In this document: one piece after another, positions 7,501-16,578 of the stretch
How positions within the stretch are numbered: the stretch's first letter is position 1
How the letters are laid out: every line of letters starts with the position of its first letter
Origin: Lachnospiraceae bacterium
GTDB lineage: Bacteria > Bacillota > Clostridia > Lachnospirales > Lachnospiraceae
Direction: 5' to 3'
DNA: 52,223 bases
Assembly (NCBI GenBank): GCA_017469405.1
Contig: JAFUGL010000047.1
Coordinates: forward strand, 1 to 52,223
Translations under genes and position numbers: made by a program
The notes under the pieces: model-generated
Database searches by the model: none
What the model saw: only the letters and a program-made list of their open reading frames with translations
Told to the model about the DNA's origin: nothing

Positions 7501-8209
7501 GCGGCGTGCTCGTTTCTTTTTTTATTTGCACAATATCATACAGAAATAATTTTCCATTCGCATCACAACGAACCAGCATTCTTGCTCTGAAAATATTATA
7601 TCTATCAATTTCACCAAATTCACTATAAACAGGGATACCAAACCTTGTATCATATCGATACCATCCGTTTTTTGCTTTATTACCATGGCGGCTGCCATAG
7701 TCCGGGAATTCTGCTTTTTTATCTGAAATTTGGATCAATTCACCAATTGCAGTTATCACATTAGCCTTTGCCTTCTCATTTGCTCCTCTAATAGCTTTTG
7801 TATATTTTGAATGCGTAAACTCATCCGGAAAATCTGATCCTATATATACCTTTTCTGCCGTTTCGGCAATCTCATAGTATTCCCCGATATATTGCATTAA
7901 TATCTGTTCTATGTCATCCCAATTAATCAATCTTCTTGACTTAAATAATATATCATTAATCAAGACTATTTTATTTCCGTCCGGATCGGTAACAATGTCA
8001 ATCTTATCTTTTGCTTTCTTTTTTGCAGTGAAAACCCCTTCAAATTTCATCTGGTACGCCAAGAGTCTCGGGATATATTCCGGCGGAGTTCTCCGACCTG
8101 CTTCCCAATCCTCCAATGTACGTACAGGAATACCAGTATGCTCTGAAAACTCCTTACGTGACATACCTGCGCTTTCTCGTAGTTCTTTTATTGTTGTTGC
8201 TATATCCAT
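7493..8209 (-). CDS. HTH (XRE-type) protein with nuclease-like C-terminal domain
   Basis: The N-terminal residues 5-55 are an XRE helix-turn-helix (IKELRESAGMSRKEFSEHTG, IPVRTLEDWEAGRRTPPEYI). After a basic linker (TAKKKAKDK) the C-terminal half ends with RYNIFRARMLVRCDANGKLF and LYDIVQIKKETSTPL. This ending is reminiscent of the barnase/EndoU/ColicinE5/RelE-like nuclease domains (PBECR) known from phage polyvalent proteins and toxins; that likeness is from memory. I start at ATG 8209 because GAGGTG is six bases before it, rather than the GTG at 8218. Two CGCAWTGCG sites frame its promoter, so it is probably self-regulated. It may be a one-gene toxin/antitoxin-like regulator. Confidence 0.65.
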   Translation of the reverse strand: MDIATTIKELRESAGMSRKEFSEHTGIPVRTLEDWEAGRRTPPEYIPRLLAYQMKFEGVFTAKKKAKDKIDIVTDPDGNKIVLINDILFKSRRLINWDDIEQILMQYIGEYYEIAETAEKVYIGSDFPDEFTHSKYTKAIRGANEKAKANVITAIGELIQISDKKAEFPDYGSRHGNKAKNGWYRYDTRFGIPVYSEFGEIDRYNIFRARMLVRCDANGKLFLYDIVQIKKETSTPLE

Positions 8210-8220
8210 TACCTTCACCT

Positions 8221-8275
8221 CGCATTGCGTTTATATATTTATAATATATCATATCGCCTCTCAAATCGCAATGCG
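8221..8275 (-). promoter_or_regulatory. Promoter with two CGCAWTGCG operator sites
   Basis: On the minus strand TTGCGA (8271-8266), 17 bases, then TATATT (8248-8243) form a promoter for the HTH gene. CGCATTGCG/CGCAATGCG, each palindromic around one base, occur at 8267-8275 over the -35 box and at 8221-8229 downstream of the start point. Two copies flanking one promoter fit repression by the HTH protein itself. Sites and spacing are seen; binding is inferred. Confidence 0.6.
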
Positions 8276-8295
8276 TGGTTTTATAATATTATTCT

Positions 8296-9918
8296 TCAAG
8301 ATGTCTGATTAATATTGGATAAAAAACAAACACTCTCCACATGCACACTGTGACAAAACTGATCCACCACAGCCACCTTCTTAACCTCAAACCCCTTTTC
8401 GGAAAGGTACTTGATATCCCTTGCCAAAGTTGCGGGATCACAGCTTACATATACAAGGCGCTTTGGTGATATCTTATCTATGGTGTCAAGTAGTGCTGTG
8501 TCGCATCCCTTTCGTGGCGGATCTACAACTATTACATCAGGCTTGATGCCTTCCTTTTCATAAAGTGTCGGTGCCAGTTCTTCTGCCTTGCCACAATAAA
8601 ACTCTGTATTTGACAAATTATTTAGTAATGCATTCTTCTTAGCATCCTCTATTGCCTGCGGAACTATCTCTACACCATATACCTTCTTCGCCTTTTGTGC
8701 CAGAAATAACGATATCGTTCCTATGCCGCAGTACATATCCCATACGGCCTCATTTCCGGTAAGATCGGCATAGGAAAGAGCCTTGTCATATAAGACCTTG
8801 GTCTGCACAGGATTAACCTGAAAGAAGGATTGCGGCGACACATTAAAACGAACATCTCCGATGTAATCCGTTATGTAATCCTCGCCGTATATGGTTATGT
8901 TTTTATAGCCAAGAATTTTATTGGTTTTTTCTTTATTGATATTTAGACTAATATTTGAAAGCTTGATTTCGCTTCCAGCCTTGTCTCCTAACTTTGATTT
9001 ATCTATATCAGGATTGTTCTTTGTAGCATCCGTATCCAAATCATTTGATTCTTCAACTTCATTTATGTCAAGCAAACACTTGTTATACTCTCCAACAGCA
9101 TCGCAAAGTGCGCTAATCAGCTCACTTTTCAATCTGTCATCTAAAGCTTTATCCCTGTTTAATTTTTCACCATTAATAACAAGGCATACACTTAACTCAC
9201 CAGTCGAAAAACCGACTCTTGTTACTATATGCCTTACCAAGCCCTTATGAAGCTCCTCATTATAGACAAACTGTTTGTCAATTTTATATGCTTCACTTAT
9301 CCACGCTCTTAAATTTTTAATGATAAATGTATTGATTTTATGTCCTGTGGCGCACTCATCTATATCTATGATTGAATGTGTCCTTCCGGCATAAAAACCG
9401 ATTCTTATATTTCCGTCCTTATCCACTCCTACAGGAAACTGCATCTTATTTCTGTAATTATAAGGAGTGTCCATACCATATATATCTTCCACAAGACTGC
9501 CCGCGTCCTTGATACCGCCAATTCGCTCAAGACAGCTTATAACCTTATTCTTCTTATACTCAAGCTGTCTATCATAAGACATATGCATGAGTGTACATCC
9601 GCCACAGCTTCTTGCCTTTGGACATACAGCTTCTACTCTGTAAGGCGAAGGAGTGATTATCTCCATAAGCCTTCCATAGACATAGTTCTTCTTGACCTTG
9701 ATAATCTTGACCTTAACCTCGTCTCCTACAACCGTGTCCTTGACGAAGCAGGTTATCCCTTTTTCCTCGTCTGACAAATCATTACCAATCCCTGATTTAT
9801 CTAAGCCTTTTTTTACAAGACTTTTATCTTTTAATCCTGTCTCTATAATATGCCCGATTCCCTCTCCGTCGGAGCCTATATCTTCTATTGTCACTGTATA
9901 TTCTTCATTCTTATTCAT
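8296..9918 (-). CDS. RumA/RlmCD-type RNA m5U methyltransferase (paralogue 1)
   Basis: The 540-residue protein has the full order of the family: TRAM domain (about 5-85), iron-sulfur cysteines (CPKARSCGGC, about 94-103), and a SAM-dependent Rossmann domain with VWDMYCGIGTISLFLAQKAK, VVDPPRKGCD and the catalytic-cysteine motif VYVSCDPATLARD. It should make 5-methyluridine in 23S rRNA or tRNA. An extra 60-residue polar stretch (about 265-325, rich in Asp, Asn and Lys) makes it longer than the usual 450 residues. A paralogue lies at 42975-44555. The ribosome-binding site is weak. The exact target base cannot be assigned. Confidence 0.9.
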   Translation of the reverse strand: MNKNEEYTVTIEDIGSDGEGIGHIIETGLKDKSLVKKGLDKSGIGNDLSDEEKGITCFVKDTVVGDEVKVKIIKVKKNYVYGRLMEIITPSPYRVEAVCPKARSCGGCTLMHMSYDRQLEYKKNKVISCLERIGGIKDAGSLVEDIYGMDTPYNYRNKMQFPVGVDKDGNIRIGFYAGRTHSIIDIDECATGHKINTFIIKNLRAWISEAYKIDKQFVYNEELHKGLVRHIVTRVGFSTGELSVCLVINGEKLNRDKALDDRLKSELISALCDAVGEYNKCLLDINEVEESNDLDTDATKNNPDIDKSKLGDKAGSEIKLSNISLNINKEKTNKILGYKNITIYGEDYITDYIGDVRFNVSPQSFFQVNPVQTKVLYDKALSYADLTGNEAVWDMYCGIGTISLFLAQKAKKVYGVEIVPQAIEDAKKNALLNNLSNTEFYCGKAEELAPTLYEKEGIKPDVIVVDPPRKGCDTALLDTIDKISPKRLVYVSCDPATLARDIKYLSEKGFEVKKVAVVDQFCHSVHVESVCFLSNINQTS

Positions 9919-10261
9919 TCTGTCTTATCTCATCCGTCCTATAATTATTATGCTGACTCAATATACCTAATTGCCGATATATTTCGTTATTCATTATATC
10001 AAAAATATCATTATATAATTATTCTTCCGCATCCTTATGCAGCTTGTTGTATTGCGGTGGTATATATTCGGATATATTTTCTATCTACTCCTTGCTTCCT
10101 ATAAGAAGCATGAGCTTACCTTTTCAACATACATATTTTTATACCCCATATATCGCTCAATTAAATAGATACGGCAGGAACTTTCGATATGAAATCCCCT
10201 GCCGGTCACTTAACATTTTAGATGTTAATATTTTACACTATTTTTTTATTAAATACAACCT
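9919..10261. other. Gene-free 343-base gap with two inverted repeats
   Basis: No supportable gene was found between the methyltransferase start and the galT stop. Two inverted repeats lie just downstream of galT: CGGCAGG/CCTGCCG (10172-10178 and 10198-10204, 19-base loop) and TTAACAT/ATGTTAA (10210-10216 and 10222-10228). On the minus strand they could form the 3' end of the galactan transcript, but neither is followed by a clean T-run. The rest is AT-rich and must hold the methyltransferase promoter. Confidence 0.45.
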
Positions 10262-11794
10262 TTATAATTCTTTTATGAACCTTTCAAAATATTTTCTGCC
10301 TTCTTCTGTGCACTTATATACACCTGCGCACTCAAGGACCTTTGAAAATACCTTGCCTATCTCATCCTGAACTATCTTGTGGATATTGGATGCATTTATA
10401 TCATCATAATTTTTCATCCACTCCTTAGCCCAGTCAACGTGTGAAGCAATGCTTTCATCAGATGCCAAATCCTCACCCTTAAGTATAAGCTCCTCCAAAT
10501 GTGCCATCTCGCCCTTAAGTCTTGCAGGAAGAACCGCAAGTCCCATAACCTCGATAAGACCTATGTTTTCCTTCTTGATGTGATGATACTGCGGATGCGG
10601 ATGATACTCGCCCATCGGATGTTCGTCTGTGGTTATGTTATTACGAAGTACAAGGTCAAGTTCGAAAAGATCTCCTCTCATACGTGCAATCGGTGTGATT
10701 GTATTGTGAGGTGTTCCGTCTGTCTCGGCATAGATAAATGCCTCCTCATCGGTATATGCTCTCCACTTTCCAAGGATATGATCCGCAAGCTCTACGATTT
10801 TATCAGCATCCTTTGCCTGAAGTCTTATGGTCGATAACGGCCAGTTAATTATACCTGCATGAACGTCTTCATAACCTGTAACAGTAAATTCCTTCTCATA
10901 AGGAGCCCTCACCATAGGAAACTCATAATTACCACCCTGAAAATGGTCATGGCTTAGGATAGAACCGCCAACTATCGGAAGGTCAGCATTTGAACCGGCA
11001 GTATAATGCGGAAACTGTCCCACAAAATCAAGAAGCTTTACAAAGGTATCCCTGTCTATCTTCATAGGAATATGCTTATCATTAAATATTATACAATGCT
11101 CATTGTAATACACATAAGGAGAATACTGAAGGTTGTAATTCTCTCCACCAAGCGTAATCGGTATGATACGATGATTCTGTCTCGCAGGATGTGAAAAATG
11201 TCCTGCATAGCCTTCATTTTCCCTGCATAAAAGGCAGCTTGGATAGCCGGACTTTTTAGCCTGACCTGCCTTTGCTATATCTCTTGGATCCTTTTCCGGC
11301 TTGGAAAGATTAATGGTAATATCCAAATCTCCAAACTCTGTAGGTGTCTGCCATTTCTCGTCCTTCTTAATTCTGTCAACCCTTATATAATTTGTTGCTC
11401 TTGAAAAATCATAATAATAATCAGTTGCTTCTTGTGGAGACTTTTCAAGATGTGCTGCAAACTCTCTTCTTATAACCGAAGGTGCCGGTGTAAGAAGTCC
11501 CATAATCTTAGTATCATATAAATCCTTATAGGTTATAGTATCCTCCGGCATAATCTTTTTCTCAAAAAGGACGAAAAGCATATCATCAAGGATTTCTGAA
11601 AGCTGTCTTTCATTTGTTTTAGTACCGCAAGAAGCAGCCTCATTATCGCTTACACCCTCCTCGATATATTCCTGCTCCTCAAATAATTCGAGCAGCTTAT
11701 TTCTCGTATATGTTTCATCCTCTTTGTCAACAAGTCCTGCATTAACTCCATAAGCTAAAAGCTCATCTATAAGTCTGCTTATCTTTTCGGTCAT
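10262..11794 (-). CDS. galT: UDP-glucose-hexose-1-phosphate uridylyltransferase (class II)
   Basis: GalT swaps UMP between UDP-glucose and galactose-1-phosphate in the Leloir pathway. The 510-residue length and motifs (KDERWQTP-like KDEKWQTPTEFGDLDITINL, GYPSCLLCRENEGYAG, HFSHPARQNHRIIPI, GSILSHDHFQGG, GEYHPHPQYHHIKKENIGLI, GLAVLPARLKGE) are those of the Firmicute class II enzyme rather than the 350-residue classical one. AGGAGG precedes the ATG. It is the last gene of the galactan run, after galE, galK and the surface GH53 gene, so galactose freed inside the cell ends in UDP-galactose here and is epimerised by GalE. Confidence 0.95.
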   Translation of the reverse strand: MTEKISRLIDELLAYGVNAGLVDKEDETYTRNKLLELFEEQEYIEEGVSDNEAASCGTKTNERQLSEILDDMLFVLFEKKIMPEDTITYKDLYDTKIMGLLTPAPSVIRREFAAHLEKSPQEATDYYYDFSRATNYIRVDRIKKDEKWQTPTEFGDLDITINLSKPEKDPRDIAKAGQAKKSGYPSCLLCRENEGYAGHFSHPARQNHRIIPITLGGENYNLQYSPYVYYNEHCIIFNDKHIPMKIDRDTFVKLLDFVGQFPHYTAGSNADLPIVGGSILSHDHFQGGNYEFPMVRAPYEKEFTVTGYEDVHAGIINWPLSTIRLQAKDADKIVELADHILGKWRAYTDEEAFIYAETDGTPHNTITPIARMRGDLFELDLVLRNNITTDEHPMGEYHPHPQYHHIKKENIGLIEVMGLAVLPARLKGEMAHLEELILKGEDLASDESIASHVDWAKEWMKNYDDINASNIHKIVQDEIGKVFSKVLECAGVYKCTEEGRKYFERFIKEL

Positions 11795-11915
11795 TTCATA
11801 ATCCTCCTAAAATATTTTAATCAAGCTTAATCTTATACACGATAAGCTTATATGCAGGAATCATTCATTTGCATATTCACTTACCATTTATTTCACTTAA
11901 AATTATATTTTTTCT

Positions 11916-13991
11916 CTACTTTGCATATAGATAAAAATCATCCCAGGCACCCCAGCCCTTGGCTTGCGCCTTAACCTTAACACCTATCGTAAGCTCGGTG
12001 CCGTCCTCAGTTATAACTATATTATCTATCTCAGGATTATCCCATTCCTGCCACTTGGTAACTCCTGTCTTTTGCTCAAGACTCTCGTTACCATACTCCG
12101 CATAAAGCACAAAGCTTGCATCATCACCACAATCTCCGCCTTCTATGTATGTTCCGAGAACATACTCTCCGGCATCAAGTGTAACCGTCTGATATACCGT
12201 ATATTCTATATCCTTTTCAGACCAGAAATGAAGACAATATGCTCCGTCATGAACATTACTTGAATCATCCTTACGGCTTATGATATCAGAGTCTATGTTC
12301 CACATACTCATATTCTCATCCTCAAAGCCCGGATTAGCAAGCAGATTTTCCGCAAGAACCTTAACTGTAACAGATACATCATAGCTTTTTCCGTCAACAT
12401 CTACAGTACCGTCTACAACATACTCTCCCGGTGTACTTGCGTCCGCACCGGCAAGACTGTCCTCTATCCAGCTTACCGGCATATCGGTTACAGTTCCGTC
12501 ATTATATCTTATATGAGCAACCTCCGGTAAAGCTATATATTCATCAACATTAATTTCTATATTGTCCGCTGTAACATCTGCCACAGCAAGATCAGCAACC
12601 GCACCTGTTCTTATATATTTATAAATCTTTGCAGATGCAAGAGGATGTCCGTAGAAATCAAACAATGCTTCATTGTCTACTGCCGAACCGCCATAATATT
12701 CGGCTGCGTCCTCATCATAATCCGACGCATAGCTTGCTGCCCAGCCGGAGCCTTTTTCCTCCCATATCTTTTTATTATTTTCATAAACCTCATCAGGATT
12801 TTCGGCATCAGCATAAACTCCTACAGGAATCCAAGCCGGCTCCCAATAAAATATGCCTAAGCCTGCATCACCGCAAAATGCAACTGCATTTGCAGCCTCT
12901 CTTATGGCATCGCACTGACCCTGCTCGGATACATCATAATAAAATGCATCTCCGGCCTTACCTTCGGACTCCGTATTGCCCGAACCGTCACCATCCTCAT
13001 AGGTATGTATATATGAGGTCTCAACAATCATTACCTTCTTGTCGTATTTATTGACAATGGTATTTAATATAGCCTTCATGTTTCCGACCTCACCGTGCCA
13101 ATACGGATAGTATGAAGAAGCAAACACATCATAATCCACACCATACTGCTCAAGATATGAAGCATAAGCAGGATAAGACCCCTTTTCAGGATTGGTAAAA
13201 TGTATCGCTATGAGAATATCCTTATCGATACCTCTTACCGCTTCGCTTCCTGCCTTAAATAATGTGCACATATCCTCCCATTCCTTTTCACCGCAGAAGC
13301 CGGTTGTGGTTTCATTTCCGATCTGAACCATGCCCACATCAACACCTGCATCTATCAGTGCATTAAGAGAATCCTCCGTGTACATTCTTAAAGCAACTGC
13401 TTTTTCATCTACCGATAAATCCTCCCATTCCTTAGGAGCTCTCTGCTTGCTCGGATCAGCCCAGAAGTCAGAATAATGAAAATCAATCAGTACTCGCATG
13501 CCTGCCTTTGTTGCCCAGGTTCCTATCTTTTTTGCAGTCTCAATATCATTGTTACCACCGCCATAAGAATTGCCGTTTTCATCATAAGGATTAACCCATA
13601 CTCTTATACGCACATAATTAACTCCACAATCGTTATAAAGGAAATCAAAAAATCCCTGCTCATCCAATTCATTTCCATCAAAGTCATAATACTTAACACC
13701 GCTGTCGAACTCCGCTGCAATTGAAGATAAATCAGCACCGGTTATAAAATCCTCTGACAGATTATCAATCTTTTCTACGAATACATCTGCCTCCACAGCA
13801 GTATCCTCAGATGAGTTTCCGGCAGGAAGAGGAATATAATCCCCGCCATCTGCGTCCTCCGGCGATGCAGCATCTTCCGAAGTAACCCCTGCATCCGTAT
13901 TATCAGTTGTCTCTTTCTTACCACATCCGACAGCACATAATGTAAGTGTCAAAGCAAGAACTGCTGTCAGTACCTTTTTCTCAAACTTCAT
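11916..13991 (-). CDS. ganB: GH53 endo-beta-1,4-galactanase, surface lipoprotein with Ig-like and carbohydrate-binding tail
   Basis: The N-terminus is a lipoprotein signal with lipobox LCAVGC (Cys23), then an acidic Ser/Thr/Asp linker (25-75). GH53 covers about 80-465: VRIRVWVNPYDENG, LIDFHYSDFWADP, the acid/base Glu227 in QIGNE, the nucleophile Glu324 in VMIVETSY, and FYWEPAWIP. It cuts internal beta-1,4 bonds of galactan or type I arabinogalactan. A bacterial Ig-like domain (about 485-545) and a C-terminal beta-sandwich starting NLLANPGFED, like CBM61 of other GH53 enzymes, complete its 691 residues. It works outside the cell, upstream of the importer. It lies between galK and galT. The domain calls other than GH53 are moderately sure. 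Confidence 0.93.
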   Translation of the reverse strand: MKFEKKVLTAVLALTLTLCAVGCGKKETTDNTDAGVTSEDAASPEDADGGDYIPLPAGNSSEDTAVEADVFVEKIDNLSEDFITGADLSSIAAEFDSGVKYYDFDGNELDEQGFFDFLYNDCGVNYVRIRVWVNPYDENGNSYGGGNNDIETAKKIGTWATKAGMRVLIDFHYSDFWADPSKQRAPKEWEDLSVDEKAVALRMYTEDSLNALIDAGVDVGMVQIGNETTTGFCGEKEWEDMCTLFKAGSEAVRGIDKDILIAIHFTNPEKGSYPAYASYLEQYGVDYDVFASSYYPYWHGEVGNMKAILNTIVNKYDKKVMIVETSYIHTYEDGDGSGNTESEGKAGDAFYYDVSEQGQCDAIREAANAVAFCGDAGLGIFYWEPAWIPVGVYADAENPDEVYENNKKIWEEKGSGWAASYASDYDEDAAEYYGGSAVDNEALFDFYGHPLASAKIYKYIRTGAVADLAVADVTADNIEINVDEYIALPEVAHIRYNDGTVTDMPVSWIEDSLAGADASTPGEYVVDGTVDVDGKSYDVSVTVKVLAENLLANPGFEDENMSMWNIDSDIISRKDDSSNVHDGAYCLHFWSEKDIEYTVYQTVTLDAGEYVLGTYIEGGDCGDDASFVLYAEYGNESLEQKTGVTKWQEWDNPEIDNIVITEDGTELTIGVKVKAQAKGWGAWDDFYLYAK

Positions 13992-14083
13992 AACCTCACA
14001 AGCCTCCTAAAGAGTTCGTTAATACATTTACCATAAAACAGCCAAGCAATCTGTCACAGAGCAAATGAACCTCATAACAAATA

Positions 14084-15376
14084 TTATGCCACCTTTATAC
14101 CGCCGTACTTTCTTATCATAAGCACATTACAAGAGCCTTCTCCAAACAAATCATCCATAGCCTTCTTATATTTCTCAACCACATCATTTTTTACAAATGC
14201 CTGTATGGTTCCCGCAAATCCACCGCCATGCACTCTTGCGACACCCTTATCGCCAAGCACAAGCTCGCTTATGCAAAGACCTACCGAAACATTTTGATGC
14301 TCTACATCATGATTGGTATAAACATTCTGAAGATACTTATAGGATGAATCTCCTGATGCCTTAAAGAGTCTTAAAAACTCTTCAAAATCATTATCCTTCA
14401 ATGCCTTGGCTTCAAGTACTGCACGCTCATTTTCCTCTAAGAAATGAAGTGCACGAAGTGCAGCTCTGTCACCATAAGCTTTTCTAATCTTATTTATTCC
14501 AGCCAAAAGCTCGTCCCTATCAACCTCGCGGAGAACCTCCTTGCTAAAGCAGGAAGCGGCATTTTTCATCTCCACAGGAACAGCCGCATAATCCGGCGTA
14601 AGGTCTGCATGAGAGCCCTTTGTATCAGTTATACACAAGCTGTAGCCTACACTGCTTAGGTCAAACTCGACTCTATCTATAACAGGTTCTTCAGGATTCT
14701 TGAAATCTATCTGGCAGAGTGAACCGACCGAGCATGCCATCTGATCCATAAGTCCGCACGGCTTGCCAAAATAGACATTTTCAGCGTACTGTCCAAGCTT
14801 GGCTATCTCAACTGCATCTATCTTCATATCATTGTAAAGACCGGACAAAATTGTTCCGATTATTGTCTCAAAAGCTGCAGATGAAGAAAGTCCGGAGCCG
14901 CTCAAAACATCACTTGTTATGTAGGCATCAAAACCGCCTATATTATAGCCGGCATTTTTTACACCATAGATTACACCTTTGATAAGTGCTATGGTTGTGC
15001 CCTCTTCACTGTCAACTTTTTCGATATTGTCAAGTGGTATGGTAAGCATATCATATCCCTTGGATAACACTCTTACTGCTTCATTATTTACATTTCCGAC
15101 AATTGCTATAGCATCATCATTAATAGATGCCGCAAGTACATTTCCGTGCTGATGATCCGTATGATTGCCGCCTATCTCACTTCTTCCCGGTGCGCTGTAA
15201 ATCTCTACAGCAGCGTCCATATCGCCATCCGCAAATATACGTGCGTACTCCGAAATTGCATCCACATATCTTTCTCTTTGATATGAAAGCCTGGTTTCAT
15301 CAACATATATATCCTTGATTTTATCATCTAATTTTCCCTCTTTTATCTCAAGGGAAAGCGCTGAAATCTTATTCAT
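14084..15376 (-). CDS. galK: Galactokinase
   Basis: GalK phosphorylates galactose with ATP to galactose-1-phosphate. The 430-residue protein carries the signature APGRSEIGGNHTDHQHGNVL, the GHMP phosphate loop VLSGSGLSSSAAFE, and the C-terminal RVHGGGFAGTIQAFV. It is about 40 residues longer at the N-terminus than the E. coli enzyme, as is common in Lachnospiraceae. AAAGGG precedes the ATG. It lies between galE and the surface galactanase in the same orientation, with gaps of about 90 bases, consistent with one galactan/Leloir transcript. Confidence 0.96.
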   Translation of the reverse strand: MNKISALSLEIKEGKLDDKIKDIYVDETRLSYQRERYVDAISEYARIFADGDMDAAVEIYSAPGRSEIGGNHTDHQHGNVLAASINDDAIAIVGNVNNEAVRVLSKGYDMLTIPLDNIEKVDSEEGTTIALIKGVIYGVKNAGYNIGGFDAYITSDVLSGSGLSSSAAFETIIGTILSGLYNDMKIDAVEIAKLGQYAENVYFGKPCGLMDQMACSVGSLCQIDFKNPEEPVIDRVEFDLSSVGYSLCITDTKGSHADLTPDYAAVPVEMKNAASCFSKEVLREVDRDELLAGINKIRKAYGDRAALRALHFLEENERAVLEAKALKDNDFEEFLRLFKASGDSSYKYLQNVYTNHDVEHQNVSVGLCISELVLGDKGVARVHGGGFAGTIQAFVKNDVVEKYKKAMDDLFGEGSCNVLMIRKYGGIKVA

Positions 15377-15468
15377 ATTAAAAGCCCTTTCTAAACCAAC
15401 TTAATTTAACTTACTTAATCATCTGTCTTTCCTGTCTGTTAGCTTCTGAATGATTATTCCTTATATGC

Positions 15469-16491
15469 CTACTCTACTGTATTATACCCGTCAGGATTCA
15501 TGCTCTGCCACTTCCAGGAAGAAGCGCACATCTCATCTATGCCATACTCCGCTTTCCAGCCAAGTTCCTTAAGTGCAAGACTTGCATCCGAATAACATAC
15601 CGGTACATCACCTGCACGTCTTGGTTTAATGACATAAGGCACATCGTGTCCGCATGCCTTGCTAAATGCCTTAACCACATCCAGAACACTCTGACCGTTT
15701 CCGGTACCAAGGTTGTAAACCTTAACACCCGGATTATCCTTAATCTTATTAATAGCTGCCACATGTCCTCTCGCAAGGTCAACTACATGTATATAATCTC
15801 TGATACAGGTTCCGTCCGGTGTATCATAGTCATCGCCAAACACACCCAGCACTTCTCTTTTTCCGATTGCAACCTGAGCCACATAAGGCACGAGATTATT
15901 CGGAATACCCTTAGGATCCTCACCTATAAGTCCGCTCTCATGTGCTCCGATTGGATTAAAGTAACGAAGCAGTATAACATTCCAATCATTATCTGCTGTA
16001 TGGAAGTCCGTAAGAATTTGCTCTATCATATGCTTGGTCCAGCCGTAAGGATTGGTGCATATACCCTTTGGACACTCCTCGGTGATAGGTATAAAAGCAG
16101 GGTCGCCGTAAACCGTTGCCGATGAAGAAAAGATTATATTTTTAACTCCATGCTTTCTAAGTGCATCACATAAGGTAAGTGTTCCGCCTATATTGTTCTG
16201 ATAGTATTCAAGCGGCTTTTCAACCGACTCACCTACCGCCTTAAGTCCTGCAAAATGTATAACGCAGTCAATCTTATTCTCATCCAAAACCTTATTCATG
16301 GCAGCTGCGTCACATATATCCGCTTCATAGAATTTAATCTTCTTTCCGGTAATCTTTTCAACCCTTTCTATAGCCTTAGGGCTTGAATTATAAAGGTTAT
16401 CAACCACAACAACCTCATATCCCTCATTTAATAATTCCACGCAGGTATGACTTCCGATATAACCTGCTCCACCTGTAACTAAAATAGTCAT
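15469..16491 (-). CDS. galE: UDP-glucose 4-epimerase
   Basis: GalE interconverts UDP-galactose and UDP-glucose with bound NAD. The 340-residue short-chain dehydrogenase-type protein has GGAGYIGSHTCVELL near the start, SSSATVYGDP, the catalytic YGWTK motif as NPYGWTKHMIEQIL, and LRYFNPIGAHESGLIGED. I start at ATG 16491, where GAGGAGG stands eight bases upstream; an upstream frame would add 22 unlikely residues. It sits between the sugar-sensor/GGDEF gene and galK. Confidence 0.96.
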   Translation of the reverse strand: MTILVTGGAGYIGSHTCVELLNEGYEVVVVDNLYNSSPKAIERVEKITGKKIKFYEADICDAAAMNKVLDENKIDCVIHFAGLKAVGESVEKPLEYYQNNIGGTLTLCDALRKHGVKNIIFSSSATVYGDPAFIPITEECPKGICTNPYGWTKHMIEQILTDFHTADNDWNVILLRYFNPIGAHESGLIGEDPKGIPNNLVPYVAQVAIGKREVLGVFGDDYDTPDGTCIRDYIHVVDLARGHVAAINKIKDNPGVKVYNLGTGNGQSVLDVVKAFSKACGHDVPYVIKPRRAGDVPVCYSDASLALKELGWKAEYGIDEMCASSWKWQSMNPDGYNTVE

Positions 16492-16578
16492 TTTATAATC
16501 CTCCTCTTTCCTTTTATTCATTATCGTTCTTAAAAAATTTTCATTATTGAAGTGCAAAACCTTTATCTTAAACTCAAT

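Noticed and set aside
10172-10228. Riboswitch or small RNA downstream of galT.
   Set aside because: Two simple inverted repeats are present but no known aptamer core or promoter was recognised.
9850-10370. Plus-strand open frames in the 343-base gap before galT.
   Set aside because: They extend antisense into neighbouring genes, lack ribosome-binding sites and have no recognisable protein features.
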